From Sphingobium sp. AP50 (GTDB lineage: Bacteria; Pseudomonadota; Alphaproteobacteria; Sphingomonadales; Sphingomonadaceae): DNA of 36,086 nt. The notes under the pieces are model-generated. The model searched no databases, was not told the DNA's origin, and was given only the letters and a program-made list of their open reading frames with translations. Both the position numbers and the translations under genes were made by a program. Where the stretch lies: assembly GCF_900109095.1 (NCBI RefSeq), contig NZ_FNYZ01000032.1:1-36086 (forward strand), in the 5' to 3' direction. Below are positions 22,193 to 31,845 of the stretch, piece by piece; the first letter of the stretch is position 1; each line of letters starts with the position of its first letter.

Positions 22193-24778
22193 ATGGCCAA
22201 GTCCTTCTTTCAGCGCCTGATGGCCAATTTGCTGGGCGACACGGATCAACCGGACGCTGATCGCCCGGACATTGGCGTACCGATGCTTGCCCATTGGCTC
22301 CCCTATCGCAGCTATGATCCCAGGACCGGCATCTTCTATAACAGTGCCTCGCGGGGGTTCGTGCTGGAGGTCGCGCCGATGGTGGGCGCGGACGAGCGCA
22401 CCGGTGAAATCCTGGCCCAGTTCATCTCCGAGGGCATAGCGACGCCCGGCTGTCTTCAGTTTCACCAGTGGATGAGTCCACGTGTCAGCGAGCATCTCTC
22501 CAGATGGAATGTTCCGCGCTATCTCGCGCGCGGCGTCTACGAGCGCATGGCGAGGCATCGGGTCGACTATCTTACCGAGGGTGTCTGGACCTCGCTTTCA
22601 AGGGACGCGCCCTTTTACCTGCGCGACCACCGCGTCGCCATTTCCTATTCAACACCTGAATCCTCCTCTGTGTCTAACGAGGAGATTGTCGGGGTCATGG
22701 ACGGGCTTGTCTCGGCGCTGAGCTCGATCAATGTGACCGCCCGCAAGATGGATCCGGTGAGGCTCATCGCCTGGATCGACGACATCACCTCGCCCACCAC
22801 CGCGCCCGGGGACGATGCCGTCAGCTACAACGCCTATGACAGCATCGCCGACCAGGCCATTCGCCGCGACATCGAGATGCGTATCGAGGCGGACAGGATA
22901 TTGCTGCGCACCGAGCGCTTCCGTCCCACCGGCAAGGAAATCGACGGCACGCCCGAGATTGGCGAAATCTACCCGGACACCTTCGACGTGCGCTCCTTCT
23001 CGGTCCGCAACCTGCCGAAACGCTGGGCGCCGTGGGATATGACCCGCCTCATCGGCGATATGTTCACCGACAAGCTGCGCATGCCCTGCCCGGTCGCCAC
23101 GAACCTGTGCATCGAATTTCCCGACGTCGAAGCCGCTTCCAGCAAAGCCGGCATGAAATATATGCGCACGACCAGCCTCTCCGACAGCAAATCGGCCCGC
23201 TTCCTGCCGCAATTGAAGGAACAGAGCCAGGAATGGGCGCGCGTGAATGACGAGCTCAAGCAAGGCAGCAAGCTCGTCAGACTCTTCTATTGCGTGACCG
23301 CCTTCTCCCCCGAGGGTAAGGGCGACACCAATGAAAGGGTCTTGAAATCCGTCTACCGCGCCTGTGGCTGGGATCTGCTCGACGATCGCTATCTCCAGAT
23401 CATGGGCCTGCTGTGCGCCATGCCGATGACCATGGCCAATGGCCTTGCCAGGGATCTCTCCCGCATGAAGCGAATGCGCACGATGCTGACCACCACGGCG
23501 GTGAACCTCGCGCCGCTCCAAGGCGAATATCTGGGTGGTTCAATCCCGCATATGCTGCTGATCGGTCGACGCGGGCAGCCCTTCTTCTGGTCTCCCTTCG
23601 AGAATAGCGCGGGCAATCATAACGTGGCTGTGTTCGGCAAGTCCGGTTCGGGCAAGTCGGTAGCGCTTCAGGAGCTGTGCGCCTCGCTCTGCGGCGCGGG
23701 CGCGCGCGTCGTCGTGATCGATGACGGCCGCTCCTTCGAACATTCGGCCAAGCTTCAGGGTGGCGCCTTTGTCGAATTCACCATGTCTTCGGGCTTCTGC
23801 CTCAACCCCTTCAGCATGATCGATGCCGCCCAGGCGGCGCAGGACGAGGATTATCTGCTCGACTGCATGGCAATGCTCAAAGCCATCGTCAATCAGATGG
23901 CCCGGCACATAGATACGCTCAACGACACCGAGCGGGGCCTGATCGACGGCGCGGTCAATGAGGTATGGGAAGCCCACGGCCGCAGCGGCTCAATTGATGC
24001 CGTGATCGCCACGCTCGAAGCCTCGGGCAACGAGCTGGCGACAAATCTCGCCATCGCCATGCGGCCATTCTCATCACGCGGCACTTATGGGAAGTTTTTC
24101 CAGGGTGAAGTATCGTTCGAGCTCTCCGCCCAGCTCACCGCCTTTGAACTATCCGACCTCTCCTCGCGCGAGGAGTTGCGCAGCGTGGTGCTGACCGCGA
24201 TCATGTTCATGGCGCAGCAGATGATGCGCAAGGTCGACCGGGCGATACCCAAGGCGCTGCTGCTCGACGAAGCCTGGCAGATGCTGCGCGGCGGGGCGAT
24301 GGCCGACTTCATCGAAACCTATGCCCGCACCTGCCGCAAATATGGCGCGTCGCTGGTAACCGCTACTCAGTCATTGAATGACTATTATAAATCGCCAGGC
24401 TCGATCGCGGCGCTGGAGAATAGCGACTGGTTCTTCATTCTTCAGCAGAAGCCGGAAACCATAGCAGACTTCAAAAAGCATGATCGCTTTGACATGGACG
24501 ATTATACCGACGCGCTGCTGCGCTCCTTGAAGCGGAACGGCTTTGAATATTCCGACATCATGATCAAGGGGCCGGACACATTGGCTGTCGGTCGCCTGGT
24601 CCTCGACCTTTATTCCGCCACCCTCTTTTCCTCCAGCCCCAAGACCTTCGCTGCGATCGAGCAGATGATGGAGGACGGGCTCAGCATGGAAGAGGCGATC
24701 GAGCGTATCGCCTTCCCCGATAGCCCTGAGAAATGGACCGGCGAGGGCGAGCCATCGCTGGCCGTCGCGGCGGAGTGA
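22193..24778 (+). CDS. traC: Pilus assembly ATPase TraC
   Basis: An 861-residue VirB4-family ATPase, close to F TraC (875). Walker A GKSGSGKS at residues 482-489 and Walker B LLLDEAWQML near 692. The N-terminal half includes typical TraC segments (HWLPYRSYDP, then FVLEVAPMVG) and a C-terminal FELSDLSSREELR and QSLNDYYKSP. It powers pilus extension and substrate transfer from the inner membrane. ATG 22193 immediately follows the traV stop (22189-22191), so the spacing is one base. Confidence 0.95.
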   Translation: MAKSFFQRLMANLLGDTDQPDADRPDIGVPMLAHWLPYRSYDPRTGIFYNSASRGFVLEVAPMVGADERTGEILAQFISEGIATPGCLQFHQWMSPRVSEHLSRWNVPRYLARGVYERMARHRVDYLTEGVWTSLSRDAPFYLRDHRVAISYSTPESSSVSNEEIVGVMDGLVSALSSINVTARKMDPVRLIAWIDDITSPTTAPGDDAVSYNAYDSIADQAIRRDIEMRIEADRILLRTERFRPTGKEIDGTPEIGEIYPDTFDVRSFSVRNLPKRWAPWDMTRLIGDMFTDKLRMPCPVATNLCIEFPDVEAASSKAGMKYMRTTSLSDSKSARFLPQLKEQSQEWARVNDELKQGSKLVRLFYCVTAFSPEGKGDTNERVLKSVYRACGWDLLDDRYLQIMGLLCAMPMTMANGLARDLSRMKRMRTMLTTTAVNLAPLQGEYLGGSIPHMLLIGRRGQPFFWSPFENSAGNHNVAVFGKSGSGKSVALQELCASLCGAGARVVVIDDGRSFEHSAKLQGGAFVEFTMSSGFCLNPFSMIDAAQAAQDEDYLLDCMAMLKAIVNQMARHIDTLNDTERGLIDGAVNEVWEAHGRSGSIDAVIATLEASGNELATNLAIAMRPFSSRGTYGKFFQGEVSFELSAQLTAFELSDLSSREELRSVVLTAIMFMAQQMMRKVDRAIPKALLLDEAWQMLRGGAMADFIETYARTCRKYGASLVTATQSLNDYYKSPGSIAALENSDWFFILQQKPETIADFKKHDRFDMDDYTDALLRSLKRNGFEYSDIMIKGPDTLAVGRLVLDLYSATLFSSSPKTFAAIEQMMEDGLSMEEAIERIAFPDSPEKWTGEGEPSLAVAAE

Positions 24779-24784
24779 AATTCT

Positions 24785-25120
24785 ATGCGGAGATTCACCG
24801 GCGCTCTTCGCCACTCTGATTGGCAGCATGGCGCCTTCTGCCTTCTCCATCTTGCTGGCTTTGCTGCATCCACCCTGCTGATGAGTTGGGGTCTGTTCGT
24901 GCTGTTCTTTCTCGCTCTGGGCGGTTTCTCGCTCGACGGCCTCATGCACCATCTGGCTAACCTGGCCTCGCGCTATGTCGCGGCGGCTCCCGACCGCGCA
25001 GCGTCCTTTGGCATGCTCGTTGGCGTTGCCCAGTTACTCTTCACCGCCGCTCTCATCATCATCCGCCGCCATCACATCCTGCCGCCCCAGGCAGCGCTCA
25101 GGAGCGCTTCCCATGTCTGA
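24785..25120 (+). CDS. Small membrane protein between traC and trbI
   Basis: A 111-residue protein with three hydrophobic stretches (HLAGFAASTLLMSWGLFVLFFLALGGF and GMLVGVAQLLFTAALIIIR). No family is recognised. Position between traC and trbI and an 8-base overlap with trbI make it part of the transfer operon. The gap to traC is 6 bases. Confidence 0.65.
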   Translation: MRRFTGALRHSDWQHGAFCLLHLAGFAASTLLMSWGLFVLFFLALGGFSLDGLMHHLANLASRYVAAAPDRAASFGMLVGVAQLLFTAALIIIRRHHILPPQAALRSASHV

Positions 25121-25778
25121 ACCAGACCAGCTTCATTTGCCTCATATTCCCATCCCCGCACCGCCTGCCGGGCCTGACCAGCAACACCAACGGGATCCGA
25201 GCTTTGCCGGCCTCTCCCGCGCCCAGATCGCAGCGAGCGCCCTAATCATCGGCGCGGCGGTCTGGGGCATTTGGGTCACCAAAACGCTGGTGACGCCGGC
25301 GCAGGATCATATCGTATCGGTCAGGCTGTCCGCGATCGTCGGCGAATATGTGCAGGCGCAGGCCCGCGCCGCCACCCCCCCCGACAAGGTCGAAATAGAG
25401 ATGCGCCATTTCATGGCGACGCTCGACAAGGAGATGCAGCGCAGAGCCAACAAGGGCGAGATCGTCATCGTGGGCGAAGCGGTCCTCTCCAGAAATGTGC
25501 CCGACATCACCGACAGTATCAAAAAGGCGGTCTATGCCTCGGGCGTCGCTTTCCCAAAACAGACCTCCGCCGTCGGCATGCAGTCGCCTCAGCGCCGGGT
25601 CATAGCTGAGCAGGCAACGATACCCACCACCGCCCCGGCGCCGGTTGCCATGACCGCCATGGATTCCGCCACTGGCCTGCCCGCCCCATCACCCTTTGCC
25701 AACGCGCCAATGACAGGTGCAACCGGCGACGCTTCAGCGCCAGCCTTTGGAGGCACTAATGGCCCAGACAGTCAGTAA
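25113..25778 (+). CDS. trbI: Type F conjugative transfer protein TrbI
   Basis: A 221-residue protein. A polar proline-rich N-terminus is followed by one membrane helix (IAASALIIGAAVWGIWVTKTLV), a periplasmic helical domain (MRHFMATLDKEMQRRANKGE) and the conserved motif region EAVLSRNVPDITDSI. TrbI affects pilus retraction and length. It overlaps traF peptidase (25759) by 20 bases. Confidence 0.85.
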   Translation: MSEPDQLHLPHIPIPAPPAGPDQQHQRDPSFAGLSRAQIAASALIIGAAVWGIWVTKTLVTPAQDHIVSVRLSAIVGEYVQAQARAATPPDKVEIEMRHFMATLDKEMQRRANKGEIVIVGEAVLSRNVPDITDSIKKAVYASGVAFPKQTSAVGMQSPQRRVIAEQATIPTTAPAPVAMTAMDSATGLPAPSPFANAPMTGATGDASAPAFGGTNGPDSQ

Positions 25779-26310
25779 GCCGCCAGCCAGCCAGCCGCAT
25801 GGCATCGGCTGGCGGCCGCGCTGGCATCTCTGGGGTGCGCTCGGCCTGAGCATCGCCGCGATCGGCGCCTACAGGGCGATCGGCGATTGGCGGGACGATC
25901 ACGCCTTCCTGGTTAACACGACGACATCGCTGCCGAACTGGGCCTTTCTCATCCACAAGAACAAGGTGCCGCTACGGGGCGACTATGTGTTTTTCATCGC
26001 GCCCGCCAATGCGCTGGTGCGGCGGCATTTCGGGGCGAAGCCGCAGCCGTTCGGCAAACTCGTCTATGGACTCCCCGGCGATATTGTCAGCCATGAGGGG
26101 GCCTGGGTGGCGGTCAACGGCAAGACCGTCGCACGCATGAAGCCGCGCACCCGCTTTGGCGAGCCGCTGACGCCGGGGGCGGCGGGGCAGATACCGGGCG
26201 GCTGCTTTTATGTCGGGACGCCGCATCCCGACGGCTTTGACAGCCGCTACGCAGAAATCGGCCTTATCTGCACGCGCCAGCTCATCGGCACGGGAGTGCC
26301 AATCCTGTGA
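25759..26310 (+). CDS. traF: S26-family signal peptidase, TraF-type
   Basis: A 183-residue membrane peptidase with a single N-terminal helix. The catalytic Ser57 lies in NTTTSLPNW and the general-base Lys100 in FGKLVYGLPGD; the late box GFDSRYAEIGLI completes the S26 pattern. This class is the transfer-linked S26 peptidase (RP4 TraF style) that processes pilin or other secreted Tra proteins. It is distinct from the thioredoxin-fold TraF at 32002. GGAGG precedes the ATG. Confidence 0.88.
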   Translation: MAQTVSKPPASQPHGIGWRPRWHLWGALGLSIAAIGAYRAIGDWRDDHAFLVNTTTSLPNWAFLIHKNKVPLRGDYVFFIAPANALVRRHFGAKPQPFGKLVYGLPGDIVSHEGAWVAVNGKTVARMKPRTRFGEPLTPGAAGQIPGGCFYVGTPHPDGFDSRYAEIGLICTRQLIGTGVPIL

Positions 26311-26975
26311 GGACGCTGCTTGCTTCTGCAGCGGGCATAATTGCCTTGGGCGGAGGTCTGCTCGGCGCGCTGTTCGCCGTTAGCCCGATGGCGACCCAGG
26401 CGCGCGATTATGGCCAGGCCGGGCAGACTTTCCCCGTGATCGAGCCCGATCTGCTGGCGACGATCGAGGCCCGGCTGAAACGGGCGGAGGCGAGCGGCGA
26501 GATGGCGCGGATGAACGCTGAGTTTGCTGCCCGGGCCGAAGCCAGGGCGCGCCGGCCCAATCCGGTGTCGGGGATCACGCCTACGGACCAGCCTCGGACA
26601 TGGGATTATGCCCCCTCGGTGACGCTGGAGCAGGATGTCCGCGACCACAAAGGGCAGCTGATTGCGGCCGCCGGGCAACGGATCAATCCCCTGGATTTCG
26701 TGACGATCCGGCAGGAACTGGTCTTCATCGACGGCGACAATGACGCGCAGATGGAATGGGCGACTGCACGCTATACCGACGTTCAGGCCAAGATCATCCT
26801 CGTGTCCGGCTCCGCGATCGAGGAGATGACGCGCCGCCAGCGCCGCTTCTATTTCGACCAGGAAGGCCGACTGACCGGCAAATTCGGTATAGACCACACC
26901 CCTGCGGTGGTGAAGCCCGCAGGCAAGGTCATGCGCGTGAGCGAAATCCTGCTCCAAACGCGGAGGGCAGGCTGA
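26307..26975 (+). CDS. traW: Type F conjugative transfer protein TraW
   Basis: A 222-residue periplasmic protein beginning with GTG overlapping the previous stop (GTGA). A signal sequence near residues 5-30 ends in ATQARD. The core pattern (RTWDYAPSVTLEQDVRDHKG, then INPLDFVTIRQELVFIDGDN and DQEGRLTGKFGIDHTPAVV) matches TraW, a pilus assembly factor that acts with TrbC and TraU. Length matches F TraW (210). Confidence 0.9.
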   Translation: MRTLLASAAGIIALGGGLLGALFAVSPMATQARDYGQAGQTFPVIEPDLLATIEARLKRAEASGEMARMNAEFAARAEARARRPNPVSGITPTDQPRTWDYAPSVTLEQDVRDHKGQLIAAAGQRINPLDFVTIRQELVFIDGDNDAQMEWATARYTDVQAKIILVSGSAIEEMTRRQRRFYFDQEGRLTGKFGIDHTPAVVKPAGKVMRVSEILLQTRRAG

Positions 26976-27244
26976 TGCCGCTCTGGCTCGACCTTTTACG
27001 CACCCCCATGGCCGCACCGGAAACCGGCAAGCTGCGCCGACTGCGCTATCTATGGCAGAGCTTGTGCGCGCTGACCGCGCTTTGCGTCGGTTTCATCACG
27101 CCCTTGCGGCAGGGAATCGGGGGCGCCGCGCCGTGCCTCGCCGCTGCGGTCATCGCCGCCACCCTCATCCAGAGCCTGATTTATTGGGCAGCGAAACAAC
27201 GGGCCGACAATGCCTCACTCAATGCTGGGGAGCGGCCCGAATGA
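26975..27244 (+). CDS. Small membrane protein between traW and traU
   Basis: An 89-residue protein beginning MPLWLDLLRTP with two hydrophobic helices (LCALTALCVGFIT and AAPCLAAAVIAATLIQSLIYWAA). No family is recognised. Overlaps of 1 base with traW and 4 bases with traU (ATGA) show it belongs to the operon. Confidence 0.7.
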   Translation: MPLWLDLLRTPMAAPETGKLRRLRYLWQSLCALTALCVGFITPLRQGIGGAAPCLAAAVIAATLIQSLIYWAAKQRADNASLNAGERPE

Positions 27245-28260
27245 CTTGCTTCATCTGCCGCACCATCTTGCTCCTGATGGCGCTCCTGCTGAACATCGCG
27301 ATGATGCCCCGAGCGCAGGCCGCGCCGACCTGCAACGGCAAGTTCGTCAATCCAATCACCGACGTCTGCTGGTCCTGCCTCTTCCCGCTGTCGGTTGGGG
27401 GATTAAAAATCTGGCCGGGCAATCGCCCCGATGCCTCCAACCCCTCCTCCCCGATCTGCGCCTGCGCCGATCCCATTCCGCGCGTGGGTATCTCGGTCGG
27501 CTTCTGGGAACCGGCACGGTTGGCCGACGTCACAATGAAACCCTGGTGCTTCCCCAATCTTGGCGGTGTACGGATCGCGCCTGGGTTCGACATCGGCCAA
27601 GGCTATATGGCGGGTCCGTCCATGGTCGGTGGTCGATCGCAGAGTACGGCCAAATGGCATGTCCATTGGTATGTCTATCCCCTGCTCTACTGGATGGAGT
27701 TGCTGACCGATTTCGTCTGCTTCGAGCAGGCAAGCTTCGATATCGCGTATATGACCGAGGTCGATCCTCTCTGGCAGGATGACGCCTTGTCCGGCCTCAT
27801 CAATCCCGAAGCCATTGTCTTTGCCAACCCGATTGCTCAGGCCGCCTGCGCGGCGGACTGCGTGACGGCGACGGCTTCCATGCCGATCGACACGCTGTTC
27901 TGGTGCGCCGGGTGCCAAGGGTCGATGTATCCGATGAACGGGAACATCCCCTCCTCCATCGGTCACGTCCAGTCCTCCCGCCTCGCCCTGTCCCGTTTTG
28001 CCTACAAGATGCACCGTCAGGCGCTCGCCTGGGGGACGATGGGGTCCAAGGGCCTCTGCGAAAAATATGTCATGCCGATCATGCGCAAACAGCAATACCG
28101 GTTTCAGATGGTGAACCCGATCCCGACCGTGTCGGGCCGTTACGCCTGCTCCTCGATCGGCGCGTCCACCATGCCACCCGGCGCCGGGCGCGCCTATCCC
28201 GCCGGTGGCGAGGACATGGGCTACCTCGTCTGGAGAAAAAGGAATTGCTGTGTATTCTAA
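27241..28260 (+). CDS. traU: Type F conjugative transfer protein TraU
   Basis: A 339-residue secreted Cys-rich protein, the size of F TraU (330). A signal peptide ends near AQAAPTC. Conserved blocks include NPITDVCWSCLFPLSVGG, CFPNLGG, WHVHWYVYPLLYWMELLTDFVC and CAGCQGSMYPMNG. TraU is a periplasmic factor needed for DNA transfer and pilus function. Its numerous Cys residues fit the two disulphide proteins in the operon. Confidence 0.93.
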   Translation: MTCFICRTILLLMALLLNIAMMPRAQAAPTCNGKFVNPITDVCWSCLFPLSVGGLKIWPGNRPDASNPSSPICACADPIPRVGISVGFWEPARLADVTMKPWCFPNLGGVRIAPGFDIGQGYMAGPSMVGGRSQSTAKWHVHWYVYPLLYWMELLTDFVCFEQASFDIAYMTEVDPLWQDDALSGLINPEAIVFANPIAQAACAADCVTATASMPIDTLFWCAGCQGSMYPMNGNIPSSIGHVQSSRLALSRFAYKMHRQALAWGTMGSKGLCEKYVMPIMRKQQYRFQMVNPIPTVSGRYACSSIGASTMPPGAGRAYPAGGEDMGYLVWRKRNCCVF

Positions 28261-29044
28261 GCGCCTTCTGCCCAACGCGCGCAGGCGGCGCGCGATGCGT
28301 ATGTCCCGGGTGCGGATTAGCATCGGCATCCTGCTCGGCATGGCCGGCATTTCCGCCGTGCTGGCGCAGACAGTCGATGGGGTCAACGTCCAGGCGATCA
28401 AGGCGCGCGCTGCCGGGCTTGAGGCGGAGGCGGCAGCGTTCGTCGGCCAAATCAAGGATCGCGGCGAGACCTTCCGGGAAGATGCACTCGCGGTGCAGGA
28501 AGGGGGCACCGAGAATATGCGACGCGTTGCCGCGAGCGATCTGCCTTCCGGGCCGGATGGCCCGATCGATTTTGATGCGATCATCTCGGGTGCCGCAGCC
28601 AATTTGAGCGCTAAGGCCGGTGAAGCGCCCCAGTTCATTGCCTTCGCCAGCCTGTCGATGCCGCCCGCCTCGTTGAAACAGATGGTGCGCGACACCGCGA
28701 AAGCCGGCGGCATAGTCGTGTTTCGTGGTTTCCCCCATAACAGCATGAAGGCCTTCTCGACCGAACTGGCCAAGGTCGTTGAACCCCAGGATTTTGCCAG
28801 CATCGGCATCGATCCCCGACTGTTCCGCGCTTTCGATGTGCGGGCGGTGCCCACCTATGTCGCAGTCTCGTCGGACTTCGATCCTTGCTCCGGCTTCCGT
28901 TGCACGACCCCGGTCCCACCCTATGACCGCATGATCGGCAATGTGACTGTGCGTTATGCGCTGGAGCGTTTTGTGAGCGGCAATGGTCCCGGCGCGCGCA
29001 TTGCCGCCGTGGCGCTTGGGTCGTTGGGGCGAGACCGTCCATGA
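28250..29044 (+). CDS. trbC: Pilus assembly protein TrbC (F type)
   Basis: About 264 residues from GTG 28250 with AAGGA upstream; downstream ATG choices at 28295 and 28301 are possible. Signal segment ISIGILLGMAGISAVLAQ, then FIAFASLSMPPASLKQM, VVFRGFPHNSM, and VRAVPTYV, the TrbC thioredoxin-like pattern. It acts in pilus assembly with TraW. It overlaps traU by 11 bases and traN by 4. Confidence 0.9.
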   Translation: MYSKRLLPNARRRRAMRMSRVRISIGILLGMAGISAVLAQTVDGVNVQAIKARAAGLEAEAAAFVGQIKDRGETFREDALAVQEGGTENMRRVAASDLPSGPDGPIDFDAIISGAAANLSAKAGEAPQFIAFASLSMPPASLKQMVRDTAKAGGIVVFRGFPHNSMKAFSTELAKVVEPQDFASIGIDPRLFRAFDVRAVPTYVAVSSDFDPCSGFRCTTPVPPYDRMIGNVTVRYALERFVSGNGPGARIAAVALGSLGRDRP

Positions 29045-31845
29045 AGCGGCTTGTCTTGCTCCCGATCCTGCTGTGTATCGCAATCCCTACGCCCGCGCAG
29101 ATGACCGCACCCCAAGCGCGCGAGGAAGGCAAGGCGCTGGGCAGTGCGATGCGCAGCGACGAGCATTGGATACCGAAGGACGATGCACAAGCAGCGATCG
29201 TGCCCGGCTATCAGGGCACCGACCTTCCGGAAGCCCAATATTATGGTGAGCCCGACAAGCTGGCCAATGACGGCAATGCGTTGAAGAGCAGTAGCGACGT
29301 CTATAAAATCACGACCGACACCAGCAAGACGCGGCCCATCTTCTCGACCGATGAGATCAGGGCGGTGACAGCCAATGCCAGCGCGATCGAGAATGATCCC
29401 TCTACCCAGCTTGGCGGAGAAGCGATCAGCGCCGGCAGTGGCGAGTGCCAACCCCTGCCGGCGGAGAATGCGCAAATCTATTATGACGCCACCTGTGACA
29501 CGGGTGTCGTTGTGAGTTCGGTGCCATTGGAAACCATCTACAGCTGCCCGCCGGGCTGGACGCTGGACGGTGCTACCTGCACAACGACTGAAACAATCCC
29601 CGCCAGTATCATTTATAGCTGCGATGCGGACTGGACCCTCGACGGGTCGCAATGTGCAAAGACCCAGCCGGCCAATGTCAGCGCCTATAGCTGCCCTGCG
29701 GGTTGGGCACTCAACGGCAGTCGGTGCAGCCGTACGCTGACCCAAGGCGCCGACCAATTCGGCTCTAGCTGCCCTGACGATCATAGCCTGACAGGTACAA
29801 TATGCCAGGCCATTATCACCATAGAGGCTACGCCGACTTACGCCTGTCCTATTGATTTCTCGCTGTCCGGCGCAATCTGCGTGCGCAATTTCAGCTATGA
29901 AGCCACTGCAACCTCCAGCTGCGAGCTAGGCTGGGCGCTGGACGGCGTCAGCTGTACCCGGCAGGTTTCGCAGCCGGCCACGGAAAGCTATGCTTGCCCG
30001 TCAGGATACAGCCTCGACGAGGGCACCTGTTCGCAAAGCGCCAATTATGAGGCTACCGCAACCTATAGCTGCCCTGATGGCGGAACGGTTGAGGGAAACC
30101 AGTGCGTCACGACCAACACGACCTCAGCCACACCAGCTTATGCATGCCCCTATTATTATTATAATGAAGGCAGCATGTTCGGCGGGGGTGGCCCCTATTG
30201 CGTCATGCGCAAGGCCGAATTTGCCAGCAGTAAATGCGCGGCCACCCGCACCGATCCCGGCAGCATCGAATTTCTGCGCGAACAAAAATCGTCCGGAAGC
30301 ACCTTCTGCCTCTACAAGCCGCTGAGGACCTACACGTGCCCGAGTGCAGCCTGGAATTTCGATCCGCAATATAATCAGTGTGTCTCGAACGTCGTACAGG
30401 ACGGCATCGTTACCTACACCTGCCCGCAAGCCGGGGATTTGCAGGGAACCACTTGCTATCGCACCTATGTGACCGGCGCGACCGTCACCTATGCATGCCC
30501 GGCTGATTACAACCTTTCCGGCCAGACATGTGTGAAATCGGAATATAGGCAGGCGAACGTCCATTATAGTTGTCCAAGCGGCGGCACGCTGTCGGGCAGT
30601 GCTTGCCAGGCGAACGAACAAATAGCTGCTTCGGTCAGCTATGCCTGTCCCGCTGGCTACAGCCTCAATGGCACGACCTGTTCCCGAACCGATGATGTTC
30701 CTGGCACGCCCGTCTATTCCTGCCCCACCGGCTATTCTCTGAGCGGCACGACCTGCACGAAGACCGAGGAGCAGGCGGCAACCCCGATCTATGCCTGCCC
30801 GACTGGCTTTGTCCTGTCGGGTTCGCAATGCACCGGAACCGTGGCCGCCAAGCCCATCTATTACTGCCCAGCCAATTTCACGCTGTCCGGCCAGAGCTGC
30901 TCGCAGACCCATAGCCAGCCCGCAACCTCGCACCAGCAATGCCCTAAGGACGCGAACACCAATCTCGACGGCAGCTGCTATACCGAAGATCAGCAAGACG
31001 ACTGCGGCACCCTTCAGGGCAACCCGCAATGCAGCTGGCAATATGATAATTGCCTCGATGAAAATCCCACAAGCGACGGCTGCAAGATGACCGAGCGCGT
31101 GTTCCGCTGCCCGGTGTCGGGCGCCACGGTCGCGCAGCCGCCCAAATATGTGTGCGGCGACGATGTTTATTGCATCAACGGCGATTGCGAGGCGATCAAC
31201 CGCGAAGCGTCGAGCGAATTCAAGGATGCCCTGACCGCCCTCCATGCCATCGATACTGCAGGCAAGGATTTCGATCCTGATGACATGCACGTCTTTCCCG
31301 GCACACGTGACACCTGCCACAAGCCGATTTTCGGGGTGGTGAACTGCTGCGCAGGCAAGGTGTCCGGCCTGCTACCGCTTGGGATCGGCGGCGCGGCGCT
31401 CGCAGGCGCGATCAGCGGCAACGTCGCGGCGCTGTCCGGCGTTGCAACGCAGTTCCTCACGACCTTTCTCTGCTCGACCGACGAAAAGATGCTCGATGTG
31501 AAGGACCGCATGGGCTTCTGCACCTTCATCGGCAGCTATTGTTCCTCCAGCATCCTGGGCGTCTGTACGACCAAGCGGAAAACCTATTGCTGTTTTGAAA
31601 GCAAGCTCTCCCGCATCCTGCAGGAGCAGGGCCGACCCCAGATCAACAAACCGTTCGGCAAGCCCAAGGCCGAGCAATGCGAGGGCTTCACGGTCGATGA
31701 ATTCTCCCGTCTCGATCTCTCGGTGATGGATTTCACCGATGTCTATTCCGACTTCATGGACACCGCGCGGATGCCTGATGAAGTCGAGACGATGACCGAT
31801 ATCCAGCAGAAGATACAGGATTATTATGAACTGCACAGCCAATGA
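29041..31845 (+). CDS. traN: Mating-pair stabilisation protein TraN with expanded Cys repeats
   Basis: A 934-residue outer-membrane protein, much longer than F TraN (602). A signal peptide ends near PTPAQ. Residues about 166-646 form roughly 18 tandem repeats of about 25 residues with the pattern Y-x-C-P-x-G-x-x-L-x-G-x-x-C. One unit (residues about 368-430) is long and divergent. The conserved TraN C-terminus follows, with many Cys (VVNCCAGKVSG, FCTFIGSYCSS, CTTKRKTYCCF). TraN contacts a recipient outer-membrane receptor; the repeat tract may set reach or specificity. Starts at ATGA overlapping trbC. Confidence 0.9.
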   Translation: MKRLVLLPILLCIAIPTPAQMTAPQAREEGKALGSAMRSDEHWIPKDDAQAAIVPGYQGTDLPEAQYYGEPDKLANDGNALKSSSDVYKITTDTSKTRPIFSTDEIRAVTANASAIENDPSTQLGGEAISAGSGECQPLPAENAQIYYDATCDTGVVVSSVPLETIYSCPPGWTLDGATCTTTETIPASIIYSCDADWTLDGSQCAKTQPANVSAYSCPAGWALNGSRCSRTLTQGADQFGSSCPDDHSLTGTICQAIITIEATPTYACPIDFSLSGAICVRNFSYEATATSSCELGWALDGVSCTRQVSQPATESYACPSGYSLDEGTCSQSANYEATATYSCPDGGTVEGNQCVTTNTTSATPAYACPYYYYNEGSMFGGGGPYCVMRKAEFASSKCAATRTDPGSIEFLREQKSSGSTFCLYKPLRTYTCPSAAWNFDPQYNQCVSNVVQDGIVTYTCPQAGDLQGTTCYRTYVTGATVTYACPADYNLSGQTCVKSEYRQANVHYSCPSGGTLSGSACQANEQIAASVSYACPAGYSLNGTTCSRTDDVPGTPVYSCPTGYSLSGTTCTKTEEQAATPIYACPTGFVLSGSQCTGTVAAKPIYYCPANFTLSGQSCSQTHSQPATSHQQCPKDANTNLDGSCYTEDQQDDCGTLQGNPQCSWQYDNCLDENPTSDGCKMTERVFRCPVSGATVAQPPKYVCGDDVYCINGDCEAINREASSEFKDALTALHAIDTAGKDFDPDDMHVFPGTRDTCHKPIFGVVNCCAGKVSGLLPLGIGGAALAGAISGNVAALSGVATQFLTTFLCSTDEKMLDVKDRMGFCTFIGSYCSSSILGVCTTKRKTYCCFESKLSRILQEQGRPQINKPFGKPKAEQCEGFTVDEFSRLDLSVMDFTDVYSDFMDTARMPDEVETMTDIQQKIQDYYELHSQ
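29536..30978 (+). repeat. Tandem Cys repeats inside TraN
   Basis: About 18 degenerate units, each about 24-25 codons, encoding two Cys with Pro after the first and Gly-rich spacing. The two most alike adjacent units are near 30640-30770 (CPAGYSLNGTTC and CPTGYSLSGTTC). The block is coding and not CRISPR. Confidence 0.85.

Noticed and set aside
27403..28854. 483-codon minus-strand frame
   Set aside because: Antisense to TraU and TrbC; both are strongly supported on the plus strand.
29536..30978. Tandem repeats that might be a CRISPR array
   Set aside because: Units are degenerate, lie in frame inside TraN and encode a Cys pattern. There are no identical repeats with unique spacers and no cas genes.
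30124..31320. 398-codon minus-strand frame
   Set aside because: Antisense to TraN repeats; the repeat pattern explains its long openness and Gly/Ala-rich product.
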